A DNA stretch of 64,000 nucleotides from Biscogniauxia marginata (taxonomy: Eukaryota; Ascomycota; Sordariomycetes; Xylariales; Xylariaceae). Below the pieces are notes generated by a model. That model saw only the letters and a list, made by a program, of their open reading frames with translations, ran no database searches and had not been told where the DNA came from. The stretch is from NCBI GenBank assembly GCA_022695795.1, contig MU404077.1, forward strand, positions 124,001 through 188,000, given 5' to 3'. Both the position numbers and the translations under genes were made by a program. Positions 47,301 to 59,812 of this stretch are shown here, one piece after another. Positions within the stretch are counted from its first letter, which is position 1. Each line of letters opens with the position of its first letter.

Positions 47301-50300
47301 CTATCCTGGCTCGACAATATATTTACGAAGAAAAAAAAGGGAGAGAGAAGAATCCAGGGGAGCTCCAATATGTAGTAGGCATGACAGGAATTAGGGATGT
47401 TGCGGTTTTCTATTCGAATTATAGCATACTTTTCTTTTATAAGCCACGGTCGTTAAAACTGTAAAGTCGTGCTCGACCTCGTCATTTTCCCTCGAGGTCC
47501 GTTTTCTTCGCATAAATGCTCACCAGCACGCATGGACAAAAGCGGCGAAAGCGCTAGACCCGATTAGTTGGGAGATAGGGTCCAGTAGGTACTTCCATAA
47601 CCCCACTCTCACCTCAGTCCCACCCAGGTACACCCGACCCACTCCTCCTAACCTGCACCTCACCAAGTTCGGCCCTGGCCTTCCCAAATTCATCCTTCAT
47701 CGCCTTTTCACCCGTCGGCCTCATTGATTGAACCTGAGCATCCATTGGTGATGAAATCCGCAGTAGATGATCATATATTCGTGGCATGCTGCGAAAAGTC
47801 GGCTGGACGGTGATATGCGGGGTACCACTGGGAGATACAACGCCATTAGGGGGACACTTCCTCGACAATCACCTCCTATTTGATACTACCTTACCTGCGT
47901 TGCCTCTATATGATGTAAGCCTGACCGACGCTGCTAACTCATTAGGTATTGTACCAGGTCAACTAAACTATTATCTAATTCGGGATGTCTTAGTATAATA
48001 TACCTAGGCATTTTACTAAGTTGGTATGTATACAGATGCAAAGAGACTATTCGCCTAGCACCAGCATCTTCTCTATACGGTGGCTTGTAACTATTCTTTC
48101 GGCTAATAGAGAACCATTGCCGACGAGGCTTTGCTGTCGCGTTCATCCGGTTCTAGACCTCTCCAGCTGAATTTTTCCTAGTCCTCGTCGTCTACGCCGT
48201 CGTCTACTCCGGCCTTCTCTGTTTATGGCCTTCAGAATTACGTTAGGTACCTATATTGGACAGTCGTAGACGCCAAGTCTTGGGTTACATACATAATCCA
48301 ATGTATCCTGCAGTAAGTTGCAGACGAGAAAAAGCACGGGAGAGTCCCTTCGTACATACGGCAGCTGCACTACGGCAGACAAGGGACTGACCACACCATC
48401 TTCTTCAGCCCTCACACCAATATCGCCTGGTCGAAAACGCCATCTGACGCTCAGCTCCCAGGCCATCGAAAATCTAGGTTAGTCGGGTTCCTGGAAGCCC
48501 CAGTTCTCATAATATCGCAACTTTATAAGTCAAGTCTCTGGTTTATGATGGAGTGAAGTCGAAGTCGATATAACTACCTGGGTTTGGATAACTACTACCT
48601 AATCAACGACTCCATCTCAACACTGGTTTGACACTCGATTTCAATAAGCAAATTACAACAATCCAGGACCATCCATCCAAGGTTGCCTTGCCATCCCTCA
48701 CTTCAGACATCCAATTTGCCTCCGACCTACGAAACTACCCCGTCTCGCCTATGCAGTAGCGGGCTTCTCCTTCAGCTGCCTCAACCTTTGAATCTACTAT
48801 GACCACACTTAGCAGTCTAGCAGCATATTGCTCAAGAAGACAAGTAGTCTAAAAAAAACTAGACTATACCACCTACCACACATTCGAGATATCTTTATCA
48901 AGTCCTGCCTTAGTCTTCTTATCAAAGATGTGTGCATTCCCCCCCTCCCCCAAATTGATCCGGCGCAGGTGATTCTTCCGGGTGCGCGCATCGCGGGCCG
49001 CCTGACTTTCCATCTAGGTTATCATGTATCATGCGGGCATCACACAAGCCGCCCGGGTGACTAGATTTAGCAAAAATGGAGGGCCGGCTGAGCTTTTTTT
49101 TTCTTTCTCCCATCCACCCCCAAAGATAACGGCGTCGCAACCTCTAGCTCTCACGCGTGAATAGCTTTATGCGACGGAGCGAAGAGATTCTTCTAAGTCG
49201 ATCACCGTCCACCACAAGCCTACCACCCTAAATCCGCCGCCGGAAATCGGCATAGGCTGTAAGGTTCCCTCCAATCCGCGGCTGCGGGCGGTGCGGGGGT
49301 CGAGAACTTCCGTCTATCGGCCCCGCTGTTGGGAGAAGAAGCCTAGCTAACTAACTCCTTGTAAGAGGTACCTACATTGTATGGAGTGGTTCAAGTCCTA
49401 GCCACTTAAATATAGAATTCCCGTCAGTTAGACCTGGAGTTGCCCTCCATCATCATTGCAGCCACATTCCCTCATACATACGCTATAAACTTGCGATCTG
49501 CGCTGCCCCGTCGACGCTGTCACGTGGTCTTGTTTTCCACTACCGTTTCCTATCCCCCGGACGTTCAACTTTGGTGGCATGTTTCGTGTGCCCCGGTGCG
49601 CGATAGATTGGGTTTGTAGATTATTCCTGACCATCGGTGTGCTGGGTAGAATGAATCGCGGAGGGGTACTTGGGTACTGTTTCCTTTTAGTTTGTAACCC
49701 CTGTTATGAAGAAGACTTTTGGCCTGTGCTTCTATAAATGAGGGTGATTTATGAGTAGGTAGGTATTAACAGTAGGCCTATTATTGAAAGAACTTGTAAA
49801 TAATGCTGCTCTATACAATATTTGTAATGAACTAGACGGTGTTGAATCTACCTAGGTATATGTATGGTTCGCGTTTAGACTACAGAGACTGGAGGATGCA
49901 TCGTAGTCGAGCTTGGCAGTTGCTCGTTACGTCGATATATCCGTGTTATAAAGGTAAGCCAGCCACAACCAGTGTATTGATTTATAGGCTAATTATAATA
50001 TAAGATGAATATTTAGTCTTGTTATAGCTAAGTATAGAGAAGTGGCTTATATGTCTAAGTAAATAGGGCCCCGATAAACGAAGAAGGGAGCACCTATTGG
50101 CATTTAAGATGGCCAGAGGTGTTGCAAAGATGTAGTAGCCAGCCGCTTATGCTTTCTATTGCCATATTTAATCGTTAGCGGTCTTGACCTTTTACTCATA
50201 GCCTCGATCGAGAGGAAAGGCTCTTAACTTTATGATATCGCTAGCTGATATTCTTTCGGCCTAACCGTGACACGAGTAAGCCTTATATTTTCGATATTAC

Positions 50301-51974
50301 TTTATTATACGGCCTACAGTATCGTTCTATTCGATACCCCTTTTATTATCTTTCGGGTTAGAGTGTCGGAAAGCTGTTCTATTTCTAACACATTGGTAGT
50401 GTTTCCAAGCCTCGTGTGTCAAAAGAGGGGTTAGTGACACGACAGGCTGAGAGGGATGGGTGTATAGGTTCACTATTGGATTGGGAACAATCGCTAGAGA
50501 GCTCTCCGTACCCGTAGTCACTTCGTGGCGTACATGAATCTTATATACCTAATTCACTGTGGGTGCCCGTCCTTCAATCCCGCTAGTCTCGAGTTTAGCC
50601 TTCCAGGCCCCTGAAATCACGGTAGGTATTGCCGGCGCGGCCAACAAACTGCCAACCCCCAATATGCCCTGAAGAAGCTAATAGTATTATTGCATCCTTG
50701 TGCCTATGCAAGGCTTACGGGCTCGCCGTTGCTGGGAGGCAGATGTACCTTCAAGATGAGCTTCGACGTTGGGACATATAAGTATCCATCACGTCGTCGG
50801 CCAGGACATTAAGAGATACTCTATACAGACGGCATATCTGTCAATTACTTCCTGGAGGTTAGTGCGTCTCCGCGTTGAGCTCTCATTCTCCTGAAGACGT
50901 AGGACTTCCAGTATGAGGTTACATCTTCTTTTGTGTGTTGAGGCGTAGATAACAGGCTCGATCCTGAGAATATTGGTCTGCAGAGCCGCGGTAATCGATG
51001 TTGTATATGAATGAGTTGATGTATTTCGTCACAATATGGAGTTGTCACGATCTACATAATTACCTCACGCGGTATGTGACAAGGGCTGATGGGCTTGGAA
51101 TAATGATTCAATTTCAACTAATAATTTTCTTTTGGTCTCAAGGGACTTAAGAGTCTAAGTTCATAGAAGAGGCCTGCCAGGAATTCTCTATCCTTTTATA
51201 CCCAATCTAGCTGTCTGATGGCTTACCTCATCTTATGCATGTTGGTACCTATGAATCCAACCTTAGTATCTACCCCCAATGACCGTCCTGCCATATGACC
51301 AACTGGTCTTGGCAGTTCTCAGGTGTCCATACGTGTGACACGGTAGGGCTCACATTAGAGGCTTCTAGAGTCTTTATAACAGGGAACAATGTGTTTTAAA
51401 ATCTTGAAAATGCCCGGTAGCAACGTAGTTTTTTCCCCAGAAAGAGTTAAAAGTAGCATAGGAAAGGGATCGGGTGGCTGTTTTGCACCCCAATACTCTT
51501 GTGCAATTAATGTTCATGGCTAAAGATTTTCTACAGTGTGGCCCGTGGGAGCACACCATCACCCACGAGGATGTTGAATGTAAGACAAGGCTTGTTGAGG
51601 CCTACATCTTCAAGGATAGTGAAAGTCTCGGCTCTCTACAATAGATAGATAATGAGAGACCGGCCTATAATATTGAAAGTGCAACTTACCTGTCAACCGT
51701 CCTGTGAGGAATCAAGATGACTCGAGGGCAATGCTGTGGCTGTAGCAAATGGGGGGATATGCTGCATACTAAGCCACTGTTACAGTAATAAGCGATTGGC
51801 CTGTCAAATCGAAGGCTGGCAGGTTGGGTTGAAATATTTGGAGCCCAGATGAAGCTGAACACCTCCGCTCCTCATACCCTTTTTCCCTCCTGTCTGTTCC
51901 GATTCCTCTCTTCCCTATCCTAGCAACGCGTCTAGTTCCCTAACCTATATCCTACAACATTGAGAAAGCTCGTC
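47301..51974. other. Long spacer, no supported gene
   Basis: About 4.7 kb of AT-rich sequence with AGGT/CCTAGG blocks (49758, 49850 and others). Frames of 60-84 codons lie on both strands without domains. The NLR promoter should lie in the CT-rich sequence just above 51,975. Confidence 0.5.
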
Positions 51975-54900
51975 ATGGCAGAGGCAATTACTACTCTTAG
52001 CCTTGTCTGCAATGTGATGCAAGTAATCACATTTACTCGCGATTTTGTCGAAGTTTGTCGTGCCATTTCAAAAGATGGCTGCCCTGAATCGAGCCTTGCC
52101 TCCAACACTGCCCACTTTTCCGCCTTGATAGCAACACTTCAAGGTCAGATCAGCCACTACGACCCCGTATCTTCGTCCACGAGCGATGAGCCCGATGATT
52201 CGCAATTACAGGCAAGAGACAGACTCAAGAGTATCGCCTCTGATTTGGCACAAGACTGTACAAAACTCCAACGCCAACTCCAGAAAGTCACGACAACTCC
52301 CGCGTCCGGAAAATTTAGTGTCATCAAAAAAAGCGTTCGGTATAAGTTCTGGGATCAAAGGCAGATTTTAGAGTTGGAAAAAAGGATCAATGATACTCGA
52401 GATATCTTGAATTCGGATCTCTTAACTAGAATTTGGTAAGCATCGCAGCCTGTCGGGAAAAATCCTCTTACTGACTCTCTGTCTAGCGCTTCGAATCAAG
52501 CCAGTCGCATTAGAACGGACGCGAGGTTCTCGAGCCTTGATGATAAATTGAAACAATTCATCGATAGATGGTCTGAGGGAGAGAGAAACATATCACAGCT
52601 GGTCTCCACCGAGGTACAAGTGACGAGAGCTTACATTACATTGGAGTCCAAGCAAACACGAGGCCGCATAGATTTGCTCCATGCAAACCTTGAGGCTGAA
52701 GCATGCCAGCGCGAGATAGAAGAGGCACGCAAGCGATTTCTCTCTACTCTTCGGTTCCCGGAGATGAATGCAAGGGAGAACAGGATCGAGGAAGCCAAGC
52801 ATGATACGGTTAACTGGATCTTTTCTGAAACCCTCCAAGGTGGACTTGAATGTCACTTCAGGGCTTGGCTACAATCAGATCAGCCAATCTTCTACATCAG
52901 CGGTAAAGCAGGGAGTGGCAAAAGCACCCTCTTAAAATTCTTGATTCGGGACCGGCAGACAACCACTTACCTCGAAAAGTGGCGTCCGGCAGTTCAGGTC
53001 CTACGCTTCTTCTTCTTCGAACTCGATCGAATGACTTGCAGAAGAATCTTCTAGGTTGTGTCCGAACGTTGCTCTATCAAATAGTCGATCGGGAAGACGG
53101 GCTGTTTGAGAAACTGCTTCAAGCCAGGCCAGAGTTGAAGAAGAAGTTCTCAGAGCATGATTGGTCTCTGAGCGACCTAACCGACACTCTCTTCGAATGT
53201 ACTCAGCTCGGAACCTCGGCGTTCTGCGTATTCCTTGACGGCCTCGACGAGATACATATGGATGAAAAGGGCTCCGTCGTTAAGTTCGTGCAGTCTCTCG
53301 GAAAGCTGCCGGATGTGAAAGTCTGCGCAAGTACCCGCCCCGAGAATATTTTCCTACGACAGCTAGATTCGTGCCCAACCTTACGGATACAAGACCTCAC
53401 CAAGTCTGCTATCGAGTCTTATATCGAAACTACCCTTAGAGAGCACAGAAGTTCTCTAGATATGACTGAAAATGGCTACAAAAAGCTAGTGGGTGCGCTG
53501 CAGTGGAAAGCCCAGGGGGTTTTTCTTTGGGTTGCCTTGGCACTCAAGAGTCTTCTTAGAGGCCTGCAAAACAGCGATACTTGGGAAGCTCTCTACCGGC
53601 GAACCCAAAAACTTAGCCCCGGCCTCTATGGATTGTACAAACAGATGTGGAGCAAGCAGAATGCCGACCACGCACTTTATCGACAGGAGGCAGCCCAAAT
53701 GTTTTGGTTCGCACGTAAGCAAGTTTTTGCATTATATAATATTTTACTCTTGTCTACGCAGGTATATGGCATGCTATGTACCCGTAGAATCTATCCAAAA
53801 CCATCGTCCTCTGTCGTGTTCCGACTAGCTATGGCCTATTGACTAACTTGAACAGTGAGGGAGACCGAAATAAAAAACGTATCTGCGATGGTGCCCTTCA
53901 TCCTAGGAACCTGTCCTCCCCTAAAAAAGGAGATACAGGACCTAATGAAAGGCCCAAGAGACCCCAAGTGTTCAATAAACCATCTAGAAATATGTCGCAG
54001 GCTCGAGAAGTGGCTATACCCTAGAAGTGCCGGTCTTCTCGAAGTTAGGTACAGAAAGAATCCAGACATCTTGTGTGATCGGGTCGTTTTTGTACATCGC
54101 TCTGCGCGGGAATTCCTCCAGAATACGAATGATGGGTTGGAAATCCTTCGGTGCGGAAACAGACCAGCAAGGGAAAGGTGGATTAATCTTTCTGGGGCTA
54201 TGATGGTCGCGACCCATATAGCCAGCCATTTATCTATACGACCTCCCATGCTGGATGCGACAGAAATATTCAAACTTAGCTCATACATCGATGTTGCGCT
54301 GGGATTGAACAAGATAGAAGACAGGTTATCCACTCAAACTCCGAAGTGGATTCCGCCGCCTTGCCCGGACAAACACATCATTCATGCGGCTATTGTCGCC
54401 GGGGATTTGGCACTATTATTTCATTACAAAACTCACTTGTATGAACGCTGTTCTCGTGAGCAGAAGAATCAGCTCCTTTACATGGCTTGTGAGTCAATCA
54501 GATTGTACCTGTGGAGTATATCATCTCCATCCCGTACTATCATGCGTGCCGTGACCATGGAAGGAGCGACAGACATGGACAAAGATACAATCAAGACCGA
54601 GATACACAAGCGTCAGTTACGCGCAATCGAATGGCTCTTAAAGGCTGGCGCAGATCCCCATGAGATGGTAAAGGACAGAAGGGAGGATGCAAGTTATCAA
54701 GCGTATACAAGACTTAGAAGTTTCATTATTCTCCCGACAACATCATACCAAGCATTTCTCGTGAGCGCCTTCATCGTCACCTGGAAAGCGTGGAACAACG
54801 TCATGCCAAGAGAAAAATCAAGCGACATTTTAGAAGCTATAAAAAGAGGCCTCACTATATTTGGACAATATAGAAACAGATGCGGACATATTATACTCGA

Positions 54901-55135
54901 AGTCGACAAAGTCCGAATTCGAGTCAACGGTATCTGGTTTCTGGAGGTTATTGATGCACTTGAAGAGATCTGCCTTCTCGGAAATTCAGGGCCAGCTGCG
55001 GATATTAGCAGCTGGAGGCCCGAGCTCATCCAGCTCTATCAAATTTACGACACAAAGTCTCATAGTTGGTTGCCGGCTGATGAAAACATTCAAGGAGCAG
55101 ATGTTATGAAGGACATATGCGGAAGGATCATCTAG
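51975..55135 (+). CDS. NACHT-domain NLR (STAND NTPase), one-base frameshift
   Basis: Exons 51975-52435, 52487-53714 and 53856-55135 join across 51-bp and 141-bp introns with CTGAC and CTAAC branch sites. Allowing one lost base, the length is 990 codons. The helical N-terminus (MAEAITTLSLVCNVMQ) looks like the fungal STAND N-terminal domains of the SesA/HeLo-like type. Walker A GKAGSGKST lies at 293-301, Walker B FCVFLDGLDE at about 400-409, and ASTRPE follows as sensor. FVHRSAREFL, typical after fungal NACHT domains, lies in exon 3, with one ankyrin-like stretch (EWLLKAGADPHEM). Such proteins sense non-self or pathogens and can trigger cell death. The frame breaks at 53025-53026, between Walker A and B, where two bases stand in place of a codon. 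The ATG at 51975 is the first in frame. Confidence 0.82.
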
Positions 55136-55138
55136 CAG

Positions 55139-55370
55139 TAAGTCACACGGGGGGATAAGGCAGGAATGCAGATGTATAGCGTATTGAGCTGAAAGGAGGG
55201 GGCATTCGGACTTAAGGCCCGAAGGTACCCTTACTGTGCGCAGCACTGTCCTGTCTATATATATGTGTGGGAATTAGGTCGAACGAGCAAGAAAAGGACT
55301 TAGACTGATAAGGCTCGACCTGATGAAATATATTACTATCATTCCGGCATCATACTCTGACCCCGTAACA
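55139..55370 (+). repeat. Solo LTR with 4-bp target duplication
   Basis: The segment ends CCCCGTAACA, the usual 3' end of a fungal LTR, and begins TAAGTCACACGGGG, which would be a TG start after one G-to-A change. It is flanked on both sides by GCAG (55135-55138 and 55371-55374). A diverged inverted copy lies at 34912-35126. No internal retrotransposon sequence is present, so it is probably a solo LTR left by recombination. It begins 3 bp after the NLR stop codon. Confidence 0.65.
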
Positions 55371-55592
55371 GCAGAAGATATTCGCAGGATTAAAGTTTTA
55401 TTTGAGAAACTTCTCGTGACTTAAGCCATTGAACATAGCTATGCAGGGGAATTGCGGGACGAAATAACTACGATATCTCGTGCACTAGTCAAAGTTATGC
55501 ACAGCAAGAAGATGTCTGTAGAGGGCACTGATGCAGACTCGGACACGGCGGACGACATAAACTACGAAGACAACACAGATGTGGACGAATGA
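55371..55592 (+). pseudogene. Coding tail cut off by the solo LTR
   Basis: Directly after the LTR one plus-strand frame reads AEDIRRIKVLFEKLL, has a TAA at 55422-55424, then continues AIEHSYAGELRDEITTISRA and an acidic end to a TGA at 55590-55592. The TAA would be CAA after one C-to-T change. Removing the LTR and one GCAG joins this frame to sequence at the NLR end, though one frame off the NLR reading frame. It may be the original NLR C-terminus or a separate small gene. Confidence 0.4.
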
Positions 55593-56476
55593 TTAGGACT
55601 CCTGGGAGAGCATGATCTGCTTATTCATTTATCCCAAGATTGACAAGAATATACCCTATTGGGTGGCAGACTTGAGGGTATTGCCGGGGGTAGAGAGGAG
55701 ACACCTACTAACTGCTTCGGTTTACCAAATCTAGGAGACATTCACAATTTTCGTACGGCTAAACTGCGTTGGCGTATGTGGTATTTGATATGAATGTATA
55801 TTTTTCATCTAGTGTCTCTTCTTCTCGACATGGGATCTAACTGTGTGTATTATAACACAATATGGTGGCTGGAATCAACCCAATTACTCTGCATGATCAC
55901 CTTAATTTACTAGAAATTACTGGTATCGTCGTTTATCTTTCGAATTGCTCATTTACAAATACCAGCTCCCCAAGGCTTCAAGCTCACGGGGCCTATCATC
56001 TAACAACGTGGTCATTATAGCTCTTGCTACTCAACCTAAAATTTCAAAACGGATAAAAGAAATAGAACCCCCGAAAAAGAGGAGGAACAGGAGGAATATT
56101 TTATCAATATGTTGGGTTTTACATGTAGGTGCCTACTCATGATGCTTTATAGATAGTTAGAGATGCCCCATAATGGTTCATTCTTACGTACAAAGCAGTC
56201 CTTCACTTCCTAACCATTTCGCTCTTCGCTACCCTAGGATTTTGCTTAACATGATCATGAAAACTACATAGAACTACTAGTAGAGGGCTCTTGAAAAGGT
56301 CTTGGGTGGCGGCTCACTAGCCTCCGTCCCCCGTATCCTCCAGCTATTAGACCTCGCACGTATAGTCATCTCCGTCAGGGTCATCCCCATTTTTTACGTT
56401 TGTGGAAACCATCTATATTGCCCATTTAACCTATGCGGAATCTACACTACATATATTCTATATTCAACCAGGGCAA
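55593..56476. other. Spacer before the retrotransposon
   Basis: AT-rich non-coding sequence between the NLR remnant and the Gypsy element. No gene is seen. Confidence 0.5.
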
Positions 56477-56481
56477 GGAGC

Positions 56482-56850
56482 TGTGACGAACCTCCCTGTG
56501 TATTTCTAGTCAGTTGACTTCACAAGTGAGTACGTACTAGGTTTTCTTGATTTGAAGGTAATAGTGGGTTAAGATTAATTTAAGTGATTTATAATGTTTT
56601 ATTCATTAAAGAGGTTTTAAGGTACTTTTATTATAGTATTAAAAAGTAATTATAATCTTAAATTAATAACTAAAAAACGAGAAACTAATTATATAAGAAA
56701 TTCTAATTTATTTATATTTTCTTTTCTTTATATAAAATAGTTAAATTAATAAATCGCTCGTTACCTACTTACGATTCATCGAATCACCTTGAATCAGTAA
56801 ATCGCTTATTACTTATTCTCGATTTACCGAATCACCTTTACTTACATAAT
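56482..56850 (-). repeat. Left LTR (3' LTR of the element)
   Basis: It matches the right LTR over about 370 bp, almost all differences being C/T or G/A. The first 90 bp are much less mutated than the right copy. The inner end after about 56850 does not align with the right LTR; an AAAAGGGAAGAA polypurine tract can be read there on the minus strand. The exact inner boundary is therefore uncertain. Confidence 0.82.
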
Positions 56851-58489
56851 ATTATTCTTCCCTTTTAAAGATCTTTATCCCGAAAATAAAAAGGTTTAAA
56901 AAACCTTATTTATTGTTTTAAGTTTTTTTAACTTTATTTCCTTTGTTATGTTTTACCGTATAACTAAAAACCGAAAAAAAGTCATTTCGTGACATGTTAA
57001 GAAACTAATAAAAAATAAAGTTGCTTTTTTAAAACTAGTTATTTTAAACGGAAAAAGGGAAATAGCTTGTTTTTCTTGTAAATAATCTAGAAAGAAGTAT
57101 ATAGCTTTCGAAAACTCGAGCTGTTATTTGAAGTGTATTTGTTTAAAACGTATTTATTATAACGTCTTTAGTATTTCGCGTAAAAATGTAGCTGAAATTG
57201 CCGAGTAATTTTAAAAAGTTAAAACGGATTTAAAAGAGGTGGATATCGCGGCTAAAAAAGTTATAAGTAAGGTAGTAATAACTATAAATAAAGCGCGTCG
57301 TTTTCGAACGTAAAAAAGCCTTTAATTTAAAAAGTTATAAAGAATAATTATTTAAGGTTTTAATTTTATTAAGGAATTAAAGCGTGTTAAGTTTAAAGAA
57401 GCGGAGAAGTAACGGCGCCTTAACAAAAAGTCATAACATAAGGAGGGAAGGTAGTATTAACCTGGATTTGCTTAAGACTCGTTTATTATTAAGACTTTCC
57501 TTTTTTCTTTTAACGATTTAAACCTTGACGTTTAAGCCCTTCTAGCCGGTCTAGATTCTAGCGGTGAAAATTTTTAACTTTCTTTGTTAGGTTTTTTAAA
57601 TGCTTAAATGGTTTTTAAGTATTTTCTTTTAGTGGGTAGCCTTTTTATTTAATAAGATATTATAACTAATTATTAACTTTTCTTGAATTTAATATCTTTT
57701 TGACTTCGTATTTATTAGGATTTTTTTTAAGTTTTAATTGTTTTTCCGGCGAGGCGTTTTTTAATACTAGTTTTAAAAGTGAAATATAAAATACTAGGTG
57801 TATTTTAAATCTTTTTAATAAAGAAAGTTTATAGTTAACTTTTAAAATAACTTCTTTAATTTTATACGATTTTAACTTTTTAAATTTAAGTTTTTTATTA
57901 AGCCGTTTTATTTTAATTTAAGGTGTTTTTACTATTATATTTTATTGTTAACAAAGTAAATAAATTATATCTTTTCTCTTAAGAATTAGTTCTTTAATTC
58001 TTTTTTTATTATAATATTTTGTTATTTTATTCTAGATAAATTGTAATTCTTTTTATAGTCGTCGCTGTACTGTTTAAACCTTTTTAAATAATATTTTTAC
58101 TTTCGGGGCTTTTATCTCGACTTTTAGTGCTTTTATAAGTTCGATTTATTGTTTTTAGATTTCTGCTTTTTAATTATACATTGTTTCGTATAATAACATC
58201 TTTATATCTTTATTAATTAAAGTGTTATACGATATCTAGGCTATTAATAATAATTCTATTTAATTATTTATTTCTTAGTTAATATAGCTTCGTAAGTATT
58301 ATTCCATTATTTGGTTTAGTTTCTCCGTTTATTCGTTTATCTAGAGATAATACGTTATAAATAACTTTTATTTAACTTTTATTCGTTTTATTAGGTTAAT
58401 CCAAAATTTTAAAATAATACGTTTTAGTAATCCATATTTATTAACGTATTTTCTTAAGAAACTAAAAATTAGCTGTTTTATTGTACTTA

Positions 58490-58700
58490 ATTTGTTGAAC
58501 GATAAGAAGTAAGTATATTTCGTGAGTTTATTAACGATTATTTATATACTATTATAAGGTACTCTTGTAATAGGATTTTTTAACTTAAAAAGTTTTATTA
58601 CGAAATCTCATATAATTATGTGCCACGTTTTATTAGGTATTTAAGTTAGTTATAATAATTTATATAGTTTATATCGTGATGCCTTAGCCTTATTATAAAC
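58490..58700 (-). pseudogene. Gypsy integrase core remnant
   Basis: The minus strand shows a WH...DFV segment followed by KNPITRVPYNSI and NKLTKYTYF-like sequence, the integrase core around the first catalytic Asp, with stop codons inside. Confidence 0.7.
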
Positions 58701-59689
58701 GTTATAATTCTTTATAATTCTTTTAACTATTTATCGTATTTCTAAAAAGTCGAATTCTTTTTAAAGTCGTTTTATCATCTTGAAAATTCCTTGGTAACTC
58801 TATATAAAGGATGTTTGTAAAATTCTTTAACAAATTCGTTTTATACTCGCTTTAATATATAAACCTTTTCTTTATACGAAAGAAGTTCGTTACTAGATCT
58901 TTGTTAAAACTATAATTACTTTTCTTTTTAATTATAATTTTCCCTAAAACGTTATTTCCAGTTTTCTATGTTAATTCGTATATAAGTTAATATAACTAAT
59001 TTGTTATTTTGTTATTTAAACATCTAGATATCTCTTTTATTAATTTTTAACTTATAATCTCCTTTTTTACTAAGAAAATCATTTAACGTTTATGTTTTTA
59101 ATTAAGCGTTTATGTTATTATAAATCGTGTAAGATTCTTATAATTTATTAAGCTATAGTTCCTATTTTTTAATGCTTTAATAATTATTAATAATTCCTTA
59201 TTATAAATTTAATAGTTTAGTTTAGCATTATATAGTGCTTTAAATAAATACGCGACTAGGTTTTATTTTTTATTGTTTTTTAGCTACTTTAAGATTACTT
59301 TAATAGCGAAATTTAAGGCGTTTATCTTTAGTTATTTCTTCTTGTTTTTATTTAGGAGTTTATATATAACCTCGTTAGTTATTACCTTTTTTAGCTATTA
59401 AAAAGCCTGTTTAGCTTTTTTAGTGAAATAAAAAGTTTTTCTTGTTTTCGTTAAAGTAATTAGTTCCGTTAATAGTTTAGTAATTCGCCTAAAATCTTAA
59501 ATAAGTTATTTAACGTAATTAATAAAGCCAAGAAATACGTGTATATTTATAACATTCCTAGGTTTTAGTTAATTCTTAATTATTATTATTTTTCTTTTTT
59601 AAATATAAATTTCTCTTAGACTTATTATAAACCCTAAATAATTTAGTTTTTTAACATGTTATTCATTTTTAATTAAATAAACAAGTAGG

Positions 59690-59812
59690 TTTACCTTTTC
59701 TAGGGCTTTTAATATTTGCTTTATATATTCCTTATACTTCTTCTCGCTTTTTAAGTAAATTAATATATCGTTTAAATAAACGAATATAAATTTATTTAGA
59801 AATTTACGAAAA
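59690..59812 (-). pseudogene. Gypsy reverse transcriptase core remnant
   Basis: The minus strand reads NKFIFVYLNDILIY and then a charged helix with KVLxxLxxxNLLV-like spacing, the region around the reverse transcriptase YxDD box. The first catalytic Asp reads Asn, a G-to-A change of the RIP type. Confidence 0.8.
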
